Source of the DNA: Liquidambar formosana
Taxonomy: Eukaryota > Streptophyta > Magnoliopsida > Saxifragales > Altingiaceae
NCBI GenBank assembly: GCA_039720395.1
Contig: CM077833.1
Span: forward strand, 6,029,036 to 6,093,035
Length of the DNA: 64,000 nt
Direction: 5' to 3'
The position numbers and the translations under genes are program-made. Shown piece by piece: positions 21,000 through 32,436 of this stretch. A model generated the notes under the pieces. The model did no database searches, was not told the DNA's origin, and saw nothing but the letters and a program-made list of their open reading frames with translations. The number at the start of each line of letters is the position of its first letter. Positions within the stretch are counted from its first letter, which is position 1.

Positions 21000-21664
21000 T
21001 ATCCTGTCGGTGGTGATCCAACACACTTGGGTTATAGCCCTAGTGAAGGGGTATTCTTTATTCTCTGTTGTATTAAACTTCTATATGTATATGTCATCTC
21101 TTCCAATGATCTCTCTAATCACTTGGAATCGCCGCTTAAAGTTTGGACTTTTGATGAGACCGTAGATCCTTGTCTTGAGCAGTAGCCTTATTGTTGTCAC
21201 AAAAACAATAGTAAAGGCTTCTCAATGTTAGGAACCACTCCTGGTTCTGCAATGAACTTACTCATCCAAACATGCAGCAATGCGCTCAAATTTACAGCTC
21301 CACCATTTAAGGTGAGAACATACCTCGATGTTGATCTCCTATCATCATCGTCAGATTAAAATCTGTATTCGTTCTACCAACCATTTCAAGTTTCTTTCTC
21401 CATAGGCAAGGCATAGGTCCTTTAGTTCTTCTCAAGAACTTAAGGATAGCCTTGACTGCTTCTCAGTGTTGCTTATCTGGGTCTACCCGATATCTGCTCG
21501 TAACATTTACAGCAAAACTGATATCTGGTAATGTACACAGCATGGCATATGCTTTTAGACAACTTGATTTCATGTCTGACAGGAATTAGACTTCTCTTGA
21601 AATCATGCATTTTGAACCCATTCAAAATCTTGTCTACGTACATCGATTGGGAGAGACTTAGCAT
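21000..21664 (-). pseudogene. Inner copia RT/RNase H remnant
   Basis: A decayed C-terminal pol region. The open piece 21473-21664 reads LSLSQSMYVDKILNGFKMHD and then IKLSKSICHAVY, the copia RT C-terminus. Further left, fragments of the RT-RNase H linker and RNase H (DKEHWEAVKAILKFLRR in the sister copy) are split among frames. The element cannot make RT. Confidence 0.75.
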
Positions 21665-22425
21665 CCTTTAAGATCTATCTCTATAGACTTCTATTCCCAG
21701 AATATAGGATGCTTCTTCCAAACCTTTTATGGAGAAACTTTTGTGAAAAACCAATTTTTCACTTTTGACAACGTCTCTACATTATTCCCTAATAAGTAGA
21801 ACGTCATTCACTTATAGGACCATAAATGTGATCACACTTCTACTAACCTTTTGTACAATCATGGTACAATGATGGGTTCTATCTCAACAGGGACAGGGGT
21901 TGCATCAATGTTGGTTTGTGTCTCATTAGACAACTATTTGAGTTCTATTTTCCTGTTGTTATCTCCTTCTTGAATAAACTCTTTTTCAAGAAAGATTGCA
22001 AACTTACAAACAAAACACTTTTTGTTCATCAGGATAATAGATATGATATCCTAAACTTTCTATAGGGTAATCCACAAACCTACATTTAAGTTATCTTGAT
22101 TTCCAATTTGGTTGCATTATACGTCTCTACATATGTAGGGCAACCCCATACCTTATCATGCTTAAGGTTTGGTGCTTCCCTTTTCATATCTCATATGGGT
22201 CTTAAGGGACATCCTTGGTTTGAACTCTGTTTCACAGGTACGTGGCAATTTCTAGGGCATATCCTAACAAGGATAATATTAGGTTGTTGTAACTTATTAT
22301 GGATCGGACCATATCCAATAAGGTCCTCTTCCTCTTTTCTGACACACCATTAAGTTATGGTGTTCTAAGAGGTATCCATGAGAATAGAATGCCTATTTGA
22401 ACAAGTTGATCTAAAAGATCACCAG

Positions 22426-22614
22426 TTAAATATTCGCCTCCTCGATCCAATCGAAGAGCTTGATACTTTTACTTGTTTGTTTCTCTACTTCATATCTGAA
22501 TTCTTTGAACTTTTCAAATGATTCAGATTTGTACTTCTTTAAGTATACACACCCAAACCAAGAATGAATCATCAGTAAAGGTTGTAAAGTAAAAGAAACC
22601 TCTTCATACATCAC
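22426..22614 (-). pseudogene. Inner copia integrase remnant
   Basis: The 62-codon frame contains YLKKYKSESFEKFKEFRYEV and EKQTSKSIK, matching the copia integrase core around the second catalytic Asp. The expected SDRGGEY reads through as DWIEEAN, so the core is frameshifted. Sequence between this and RT is degenerate pol without usable frames. Confidence 0.65.
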
Positions 22615-22950
22615 TATGTATATCTTGTTCTCTTAGTTTTATTAGCATTCAATTTAGAACTATCATGCTCCATTGCAATTCATATTTGCAATAAAGTTTA
22701 GAAAATAAAGGCCATCCACATAAACTCCAGAAGTAATGAACTCTTCATTTAATAGATAACATTTATTAAATCAAACTAAAACTTCATTTAGATAAAACTG
22801 AAATAAAATTAATGTTTCTAATAACTTCTGGAATGTAAAGATAGCCAACTATTATTTCTAAATTACTCCATTAGGTAGAGTCAGGCAACAAGCCCCACAG
22901 CTAATGCAGCAACGTTTGCTCCATTCCCCACTTGTAGGGTTGATCCGCCT

Positions 22951-23588
22951 TTACTCTACCTTCTGCTTCCCACTAGATTCTGCATGGAATTCAAGATTCA
23001 CATTAGAATTAAGTACCCAAGTGGAAGCAAAACTAACATTTAGTTTAGAGCATGATACATACCTTCCAAAAGGCTGGTTCTTTAGAGTATCCAGATACTC
23101 CTGGCAGTTACATTTCCAGTGCCCATCCTTGCCGCAGTGAAAACAGGTTCCTTTGGCTTTGTTGTCACCTTTCTTCTTCCTCCGGGTACTCTTACCCTTG
23201 CCTATACCCTTACCCTTGGGCTTGAGCTTAGACTTGGAAGTAGCAGCTTCATTAAATTCAAGCAAGAATTCTTTCCCATACAACTCTTGTATGTTGATAA
23301 AAATCTCGTAAGCACTTCCCATGGACATGTGTTGCTTCTTAAGCTCGAGACTCATAAATACCATCATATAGCACCTTGCCATGAGATCGTCGTCCATGCG
23401 CTTTTGGTAAGCGTCTTTCTCTTGCTGAGCTGTAGCCTCAGCAGGAGCAATGGGAAGTGGATTATGAAGTGCATAGGTAAATTCTTGGAATCCAAAACAA
23501 TTTTTAGATTCCTAAGCCAATCAAGACAATTTGGTCCAGTCAAACGGTTGGTGTCCAATAATTTGGATAGTGGGTTGAGGTGAGCCAT
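22951..23588 (-). pseudogene. Inner copia gag
   Basis: It starts MAHLNPLSKLLDTNRLTGPN and CLDWLRNLKIVLDSKN, the copia gag (UBN2-like) N-terminus. It continues in a second frame (from about 23397) with CYMMVFMSLELKKQ, YGKEFLLEFNEAATSK, a Lys-rich stretch and the zinc knuckle CFHCGKDGHWKCNC. A frameshift near 23400-23480 separates the halves; the sister gag at 36292-36840 is open at the same place. The sequence past the knuckle is degenerate. Confidence 0.8.
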
Positions 23589-25195
23589 TTCTAATGAACT
23601 ACATATAAAAATTAAAATAGAGAATTAGATTTCATTTTTAATCCATAATGATCGGGTCTTTAATCATATGGTACCTCCCACTATTTTATCAAATTCCATA
23701 CACCCTCTAATGGAATTCGGGAATCTTATTCCTAATGGGGATTGGGGTCCCACTATGACCTAGAAGCCTCACATTATAGTTTCTTGATTTCTAACCCACA
23801 ATAAGAAGACAACTCCTTGTCTATTGCTTCATAAGTAAGTTCCAATCATTTTGCCTCTAGGGTACATACTCCTCATATTATAGTTTCTTGGAATACTTCC
23901 CTAGTTAAGTTAAACCCATCATTCACACAGGTATGTTTCGCCAAATATATACCTTACATTATAGTTTCTTGGTATATACCGGTTTAGGCACCCCATGATA
24001 TCTATATATGTGATAGTTTCAAGTAATGTCTTTAATATGGGTAGCTCCTACATGTCTGCAGCCAGGTACCCACATTAAGGGACGTTAGATGATCCTATAA
24101 TGATGGAAGGAAATGAAGAATCCATTCCCTAATGTATTCTCCATTTCCAACTTAATATTAAAAGAGAGGGGTTTTAAGGGTCTCATCAAAATAACTAATC
24201 TAACATACATCTCATGCATTTAAATAAGAAATATATAACAACATTATATATATGTAATCCACTTATCGATATTAGTCCCTATAAGGTGACATATAATGAT
24301 CTTTGGATTTGGAGCTATCTCTATTAATCTCATTAAAAGCTCCCACTATGATGATTATGGACTTTAAGAGTATTTAATCCAAGCCAATGAATTGAATCCT
24401 TGGTCTAAGGTGGGCGTAGGTGATCGTAAAACATTCATTTGAAACATAGCATGCACTCTTGAAAATCTTCTCCAAGCTTTCAAGTCCTTCAATCTCCTCC
24501 ATTGGCTTCATGGTCTCCACCATGCTCCTTTAGGTCCACCATGCTCCTTTAGGTCCACCATGCTCCTTAGTGCGCTTTCGATTACATAACATTTACATAA
24601 TTTTAAAGAAAGGGATACATAAGGGGAATGTGGGGTACATAAGAGAATGATAGAGAGAGAGAAGAAGGTGGCATGCAAGCCCCAAATAAATAATACATCA
24701 CCATAATAAAATTACAACTCTTGAAAATAATACAACCCATTCATAAGACGGCCAATCACAATTGGTTTAAGGGGTATAGTCCATAATCATCATTCATCCA
24801 TAACCATACAATCACATTACATAATAAAGGAAATAACTGTAAGCAATAAACATATGGGCATTCATGGTAACTCTATTGATTGGTTTTCATTAGTCTCATT
24901 AATGTGTCCTAATCTTATTAGGATATGCATAAGTTCCTGAATTAATTAAGTCTTAACATTTAAGACATTTAATTTCAATTAATCGAATCAATTGAAACAT
25001 ATAAAGTCCCCTAATAAAACTCTAATATCAAATATTAGGATCTTTTTAATTAAACAAAAACAATTTTATTTAATTAAAATTTCCAGATTTTTATTTAATC
25101 CTAAATTGTGTTTTAAACAATATAAAATTAATCACCATTAATTAAATAATCAATTTCAGAATTAAATAAAATCATTTTATTAATTAATTAGTGCA

Positions 25196-25790
25196 TTAGG
25201 GTTTCCTAAAACCCTAAACCCTAAATGCATTAACTCTAAACCCTAAGTGTAACCCTAATGCATTAAATGCCTTATGATTGGTCAATTAATGACTAATCAT
25301 TTAAACCCTAGGTTTATATGGTATTAATGATTAGGATTAGGGTTTAATTAATGCCACTTAGGATATTAATTACTCCTAATTAATATGCACTAATTAGGGT
25401 TTCTAAAACCCTAAACCTTAAACCTATTAAATGCCAATGATTAATTACTAAACCATTAATGATCATGATTGGTCATTAATCACCAATCATTTAACCCTAG
25501 GTTAGACACATTAATTACTAGGTGTAGTTATTAATTAATGCATTAATAGAATTAGGGTTTAATTAATATGAATTAGGGTTTCCTAAACCCTAAACCCTAG
25601 ACATCATAAATGCACTTAATTATACCCTAATGATTAATAACCATGATTGGTCAATTAATGACCAATCATTAAACATTTTAATTAAGGTAATTAATAGTCA
25701 ATTAGGGTTTTTAATTAATGCAATTAATGAATTAGGGTTTCATCATTAAAGGGAATTAGGGTTTCCTAAGAAACCCTAAGGCTGCCGCCA
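25196..25790. repeat. Telomere-like and CCAAT-palindrome repeats in copia leader
   Basis: Degenerate tandem blocks of about 180-190 bp. Each holds an inverted repeat of the type atgattggtca...tgaccaatcat (25274, 25465, 25643) plus ccctaaaccctaaa or agggttt motifs. Confidence 0.65.
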
Positions 25791-26631
25791 CCTATAGTGC
25801 GCTGCCATGGCTAGGCAAGGCTACCATGGCTTGGCCAGGCCATGGGAGGCCGTGGCTAGCAAAGGGGAACTCAAGCCAGGGTGTGGGCCAAGCCCATGGA
25901 CACGTGTGGAGTGGCCAAGAGGGCTGTCTTCTTCAAAGAATATTAGGGTTTCCTGAACCCAGTGCTGGCACCACCATTGGAGGACCTCCAAGGTCACAAA
26001 AGTTTCTAAAACTTAATCAATTCGACTCCACCATCAAAACCAGCTTTTGTATCATGTCCCTACATGAATTACTAAGCTAATTGAAGTGGTTTGGATGATT
26101 AAATCGTCCCCAATTGTTCTAAACAATTTAAGAACAGTAGGCTGTCCAGAATTTGACAGCATACTGTCCCTGATCACAAATTGATTTAAAACCCAGCAAG
26201 ATGGTTAATTCAGGCTACCAAATTATTTTTCCTAGCATCCTACATGTCTTAGGAAACAAAAAAAATTGGTTTCATGCAATTTGGAGTTCCCTAGCTCAAG
26301 ATATGAACAAAACTCCATTGATGACTTTCTGCCGAAAAACAGCCTGCTGTGTTCTTCCAAGAAATCAAACTTTTTGATTCTTTATGCATCAAGACTCCTT
26401 TGATTATTAAAGAATATGATCTATACATCATATATCATCATCCTATAATGATTATTCATCAATTTTACAGAAGTATCTGATCATAACAGTAGCAAGAACC
26501 CTAGGGTTCTAAAACCCAGATTCAAACATGGTGGTCTTCTCCTTCTTCCTTCTGTTCTAGACTCATAATCCAATTATGATGCATCCGAATGCTTGGGAAC
26601 CTTTTCCTACCATGTCTAGAACATAACCCAA

Positions 26632-26961
26632 ATGGTGGCAACCATTGCCATGCTTTTGATCTCCATCAAAAACTCACAATTGTGGCTGTTACATCATTCC
26701 CGAGCAAAACTGTCTTCCCTGATAGCCTATAGTAAAAAATTCATAACTTTCACTACAAAACTCAGATTGACGAACCGTTTGTTGGGTTGTAAAGCTGATT
26801 CAAAGAGCTTTCTAACCATATATGGCTCGAAAATTTTGGAGAAGAACTCTGATTTCGGCATGCAAAAAAAGATGACGATTTTTCATGACTATCATAAAAA
26901 CTGTTCATCATCTTCTCCAAACTCAATCCCCATTCAACTTCTGAATAACCAGCAGCCCTAA
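26632..26961 (+). other. Open antisense frame in the copia leader (109 codons)
   Basis: Starts MVATIAMLLISIKNSQLWLL. A frame with the same start is open in the outer copy (39883-40212) and, shortened to 92 codons, in the plus-strand copia (47142-47420, minus). No known domain. It could be chance openness. Confidence 0.25.
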
Positions 26962-27130
26962 AACTATTTTAGAAGAGGAGTAGAAGGAGAATTAACCTAG
27001 GGTTCATTAACCCTAGGTTCGGCCATGAGAGGGAAACCATTCTAATGCATGAACATAAATTCCAGATTTATTAACCAATCAATTTACCATGAATTACAGC
27101 CCATATGCAGTTTGTATTAGGCATAACCAT

Positions 27131-27143
27131 GGCTCTGATACCA
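27131..27143 (-). other. Inner copia primer binding site
   Basis: TGGTATCAGAGCC on the minus strand, one base from the LTR end. This is the classical complement to the 3' end of plant initiator Met tRNA. Confidence 0.9.
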
Positions 27144-27144
27144 C

Positions 27145-28815
27145 TGTTGGGAATCTAACTAGAGAGGAAAAACTACAAAGGCGGAATTAAAATTTTTCCT
27201 ATGATTCCCAAAACCATGAATCTTAATTATGCTTAATACAAAACAAAAACCCTAACTAGAAGAGGGTAGAATTACTTGCAGTTTGATATGGTCTTCTCCT
27301 TTATGCTCCAAGCTCTGTCTTCTGATTGAGCAGTCCAAGTGTACTGCCTCCAACAGTATCCACACCTAGCTAGAGCAAGTTATCCTTTCCTTCTTCTTCC
27401 TTATGGTTGCTAGAGGTGGAGAAGAGAGAGAGAGAGAGAGAGAGAGCCTCTAAGGGAATTTTCGGCCAGCACAAGGGAGCCTCCAAATTAGCTTCAAGTT
27501 ATGATGTCATCACATCATAGTGGGCATTATATAGCCCACTAATAGGGCCGGCCATAGGGGGATTCCTAACCCTAATGGGTTTTGTGTAATTACTCCTAAT
27601 TACACAATAACCCCACTAATTTTTATCATATACAAATTAAACCCTTAAAGAACTATTCTTTATTCACTTATACCCTCTCTTTCATAGACAAACAAGCTCT
27701 CTTAGCATGATCAGTGTGTGACCCATTGGGTTCACATCATCAAGTAGTAGGAATAGCACATGTTGTGCACAATGGAACACTTTCCATTAAATGGTCTAAT
27801 TGAAACTCCTTTCAATTCCCTAATTGATTATAACTCATTTATATCAATTAGGGCTTCTACTAACCATGAGTAACACCTAGCATATGGCTCATGGTGTGGT
27901 CCTTAATGAGGTGAATAGTCATTTACAAAGAACCCTTTTGTTGTAGTTTATAAGTTACAATTCCATCCTTCCATCAACACAATGTCTCCAATTGAACTAA
28001 TAGGACATAGAAGTCTATCAAGTCCCTAGTTCAATTACTTTATACTCATTCATTAATATCAACTCAATGATGAACTTATGGAAACTCCTTTCCACATTTA
28101 TTCTACATGGGCCCATGGATTTAATGAGTTATATTCAATGAATGCTATATGAGACATTCACTCCCTTTTTCCTAAGAGTAATGGATTCCTTGTTGATCAC
28201 TCACATGCCTTCACACACATAGCAGTAGGGCCAATGAACACCCTTACAGACCCCTGAATAGGATCTGCACTTAGTGTTATCAAACTTCTAAAGCTACATG
28301 CATAAGACAACCATGGTGTCTCAGGTCTAAGGATTACTTATACTACTATAACAATGAGAAACTGATTGACAGGCAGGTTAAAACTCCATTCAGTTTATCT
28401 CATATTTTTGGTCACATTCAGTGTACCTGTTCTTATAATAGGCACCCACTTGTTGGTTGTAGTGTCTGCACACAAATATCTTGAGACTAGCTATTCTCCT
28501 ATAGAGTCAACCTAACAAGTGCTAGTCCTATAGTTCATTACTGTCCATCATAGTGAACCTTCAACTAGGAATGATTTAGGAGTTTAGTACAGAGATATAT
28601 TTAGAGTCTCAAAATTACAACCCTTTGTAATTTCATATTCTCAACTCTAACTCCATAGACATATTATGTAAATATAAATGATGCATATAAACATAATAGA
28701 ATAAGCCCTTTTATTAAATCAATAATAAATGTGACATATATAAATGAAATCAATTGATTGTTCCTAATCCCTAAACAATCATCTCTATGATTGGCTCTAG
28801 GGCATAATCCTAACA
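27145..28815 (-). repeat. Inner copia 5' LTR
   Basis: 1671 bp. It differs from its partner at 19282-20953 by scattered substitutions and a few short indels, such as a longer (GA)n at 27424. Confidence 0.85.
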
Positions 28816-28820
28816 GGTAG

Positions 28821-30391
28821 AATTACTTACAGTTTGGTATGGTCTTTTCCTTTATGTTCCAAGCTTTTTCTTCTCCTTTTTGCTCAAAACTTTGTCTCCA
28901 AACAGTGGTGAATGAGCTGCCCAAGTTTGCTGCCTCCAACGGTATCCACACCTAGGTAGAGCTTGTTGTCATTTCCTTCTTCTTCCTTATGGTTGCTAGA
29001 GGTGTAGAAGAGGGAGAGAGAGAGAGAGGGAGAGCTGTAATTTTTCTAGCCAGCCCTTGGGAGAATTAATTGTCCTCTTGTGATCCCCACATAATGGGCA
29101 TTATATAGCCCATTAATAGGGCCGGCCATAGGGGGATTCCTAACCCTAGTGGAATTTGTGTAATTACTCTTAATTACACAATTGGCCCACTAGTTTGCAT
29201 TAAATACAAATTAGCCCCTTAAAGAACTTTTCTTTAATCACTTATACCCTCTCTTTCATGGACAAACAAGCTCTCTTAGCATGATCAGTGTGTGACCCAA
29301 TGGGTTCACATCATCAAGTAGTAGGAATAGCACATGTTGTGCACAATGGAACACTTTTCATTAAAGGGTCTAATTGAAACTCCTTTCAATTCCCTAATTG
29401 ATTATAACTCATTTATATCAATTAGGGCTTCTACTAACCATGAGTAACACCTAGCATATAGCTCATGGTGTGGTCCTTAATGAGGTGAATAGTCATTTAC
29501 AAAGAACCCTTCTGTTATAGTTTATAGGTTACAATTCCATCCTTCCATCAACTCAATGTCTCCAATTGAACTAATAGGACATGGAAATCTGTCAAATCCC
29601 TAGTTCAATTACTTTATACTCATTCATTAATATCAACTCAATGATGAACTTATGAAAACTCCTTTCCATATTCATTCTACCATGGGCCCATGGGTTTAAT
29701 GAGTTATATTCAATGAATGCTATATGAGACATTCACTCCCTTTCTCATGAGAGCGATGGATTCCTTAGTTGATCACTTACATGCCTTCACACACATAGCA
29801 GTAGGGCCAATGAACACCCTTACAGACCCCTGAATAGGATCTGCACTTAGTGTTATCAAACTTTTAAAGCTACATGCATAAGACAACCATGGTGTCTCAG
29901 GTCTAAGGATTATTTGCACTACTATAACAATGAGAAACTGATTGACAGGCAGGTTAAAACTCCTTTCAGTTTATCTCATATCTTTGGTCACATTCAGTGT
30001 ACCTATTCTTATAATAGGCACCCACTTGTTGGTTGTAGTGTCTGCACACAAATAGCTTGAGACTAGCTATTCTCCTATAGAGTCAACCTAACAAGTGCTA
30101 GTCCTATGGTTCATTACTGTCCATCATAGTGAACCTACAACTAGGAATGATTTAGGAGTTTAGTACAGAGATATATTTAATGTCTCAAAATTACAACCCT
30201 TTGTAATTTCATATTCTCAACTCTAACTCTATGGACATATTATGTAAATATAAATGATGCATATAAACATAATAGAATAAGCCCTTTTATTAAATCAATA
30301 ATAAATGTGACATATATAAATGAAATTAATTGATTGTTCCTAATCCCTAAACAATCATCTCTATGATTGGCTCTAGGGCATAATCCTAACA
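28821..30391 (-). repeat. Outer copia 3' LTR, main part
   Basis: Continues the LTR begun at 19157-19281; together about 1.7 kb. It has the insertion aagctttttcttctcctttt that is also in the outer 5' LTR (40567) but not in the inner LTRs, which ties these halves to the outer element. Confidence 0.85.
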
Positions 30392-31102
30392 ATCTCCCAC
30401 TTGCACTATAGCCAATCCACCATGTATCTCATACCCATATCCTGTTGGTGGTGATCCAACACACTTGGGTTATAGCCTTAGTGAAGGGGTATTCTTTATT
30501 CTCTGTTGTATTAAATTTCTATATGTACATGTCATCTCTTCCAATGATCTCTCTAATCACTTGGAATCGCCGCTTAAAGTTTGGACTTTTGATGAGACCG
30601 TGGATCTTTGTCTTGAGCACTAGCCTTATTGTTGTCACAAAAACAATAGTAAAGGCTTCTCAATGTTAGGAACCACTCCTAGTTCTGCAATGAACTTACT
30701 GATCCAAACATGCAGTAATGCGCTCAAATTTACAGCTCCACTATTTAAGGTGAGAACATACCTCGATGTTGATCTCCTATCATCATCGTCAGATTAAAAT
30801 CTATATTCGTTTTACCAACCATTTCAAGTTTCTTTCTCCATAGGCAAGGCATAGGTCCTTTAGTTCTTCTCAAGAACTTAAGGATTGCCTTGACTGCTTC
30901 CCAGTGTTCTTTATCTGGGTCTACCCGATATCTGCTCGTAACATTTACAGCAAAACTGATATCTGGTAATGTACACAGCATGGCATGTGCTTTTAGACAA
31001 CTTGATTTCATGTTTGACAGGAATTAGACTTCTCTTGAAATCATGCATTTTGAACCCATTCAAAATCTTGTCTACGTACATCGATTGGGAAAGACTTAGC
31101 AT
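30392..31102 (-). pseudogene. Outer copia PPT and RT/RNase H remnant
   Basis: The PPT adjoins the LTR. Then 30745-31011 encodes HAMLCTLPDISFAVNVTSRY and DKEHWEAVKAILKFLRR, the copia RT-RNase H link, and 30911-31102 encodes LSLSQSMYVDKILNGFKMHD in another frame. The two frames overlap, so at least one shift is present. It is collinear with 21000-21664 of the inner element. Confidence 0.75.
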
Positions 31103-32436
31103 CCTTTAAGATCTATCTCTGTAGACCTCTATTCCTAGAATATAGGATGCTTCTTCCAAATCTTTTATGGAGAAACTTTGTGAAAAACCAATTTTTCACT
31201 TTTGACAACATTTCTACATTATTCCTAATAAGTAGAATATCATCCACTTATAGGACCACAAATGTGATCGCACTCCCACTAACCCTTTGTACAATCATGG
31301 TACAATAACGGGTTCTGTCTCAACAGGGACAGGGGTTGTATCAATGTTGGTTTGTGTCTCATTAGACAACTCTTTGAGTTCTATTTTCCTGTTATTGCCT
31401 CCTTCTTGAATAAACTCTTTTTCAAGAAAGATTGCAAACTTATTAACAAACACTTTTGTTCATCAGGATGATAGATATGATATCCTAAACTCCTTTTAGG
31501 GTAATCCACAAACCTACATTTAAGTTATCTTGATTTCCAATTTGGTTGCATTACACATCTCTACATATGTAGTGCAACCCCATACCTTAACATGCTTAAG
31601 GTTTGGTGCTTCCCTTTTCATATCTCATATCGGTCTTAAGGGACAGCTTTGGTTTGAACTTTGTTTCACAAGTACGTGGCAATTTCTAGGGCATATCCTA
31701 ACAAGGATAATATTAGGTTGTTGTAACTTATCATGGATCGGACCATATCCAATAAGGTCCTCTTCCTCCTTTCTGACACACCATTTAGTTATGGTGTTCT
31801 AAGAGGTGTCCTAGAATGCCTGTTTGAACAAGTTGATCTGAAAGATCACTAGTTAAATATTCGCCTCCTCGATCCAATCGAAGAGCTTGATACTTTTACT
31901 AGTTTGTTTCTCTACTTCATATCTGAATTCTTTGAACCTTTTAAATGTTTCAGACTTGTACTTCATTTAAGTATACACCCCCAAACCTAGAATGAATCAT
32001 CGGTAAAGGTTGTAAAGTAAGAGAAACTTCTATATACATCATTATGTGTATCTTGTTCTCTTAGGTTTATCAGCATTCAATTTAGAACTATCATGCTCCA
32101 TTGCAATTCATATTTGCAATGAAGTTTAGAAAATAAAGGCCATCCACATAAACTTCAGAAGTAATGAACTCTTCATTTAATAGAAAATATATATTAAATC
32201 AAACTAAAACCTTGTTTAGATAAAACTGAAATAAAATTAATGTTTCTAATAACTTCTGGAATGTAAAGATAGCCAACTATTATTTCTAAACTACTCCATT
32301 AGGTAGAGTCAAGCAACAAGCCCCACAGCTAATGCAGCAACGTTTGCTCCATTCCCCACTTGTAGGGTTGATCCGCCTTTACTCTACCTTCTGCTTCCCA
32401 CTAGATTCTGCATGGAATTCAAAATTCACATCAGAA
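31103..32436 (-). pseudogene. Outer copia degenerate pol
   Basis: Collinear with 21665-22990 of the inner copia. The integrase core is recognisable around 31840-32010 but has no continuous frame. Nothing else coding is seen. It ends at the LINE insertion. Confidence 0.6.

Larger units (their letters stand above)
23589..27130 (-). other. Inner copia 5' leader, 3.5 kb
   Basis: Unusually long non-coding leader between PBS and gag. It includes telomere-like ccctaaaccctaaa stretches and CCAAT palindromes at 25190-25790, and an open antisense frame at 26632-26961. It is collinear with 36841-40381 and, inverted, with 46895-50330. Confidence 0.75.
19282..28815 (-). mobile_element. Inner Ty1/copia element in the LTR of the outer one
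   Basis: It runs from TGTTGGGAATC to CCTAACA, 9534 bp, with target duplication ggtag at 19277-19281 and 28816-28820. The LTRs are 1672 and 1671 bp and agree apart from scattered changes. PBS, gag, integrase and RT remnants lie in minus-strand order. It belongs to the same family as its host element. Confidence 0.9.

Noticed and set aside
22904..23583. Plus-strand ORFs opposite the copia gag (also 36370-36759)
   Set aside because: Antisense shadows of gag, and both copies have the same openness because the gag is conserved.
25190..25620. Interstitial telomere or chromosome end
   Set aside because: Only short, scattered ccctaaa units inside a copia leader, repeated in three copies of the element.
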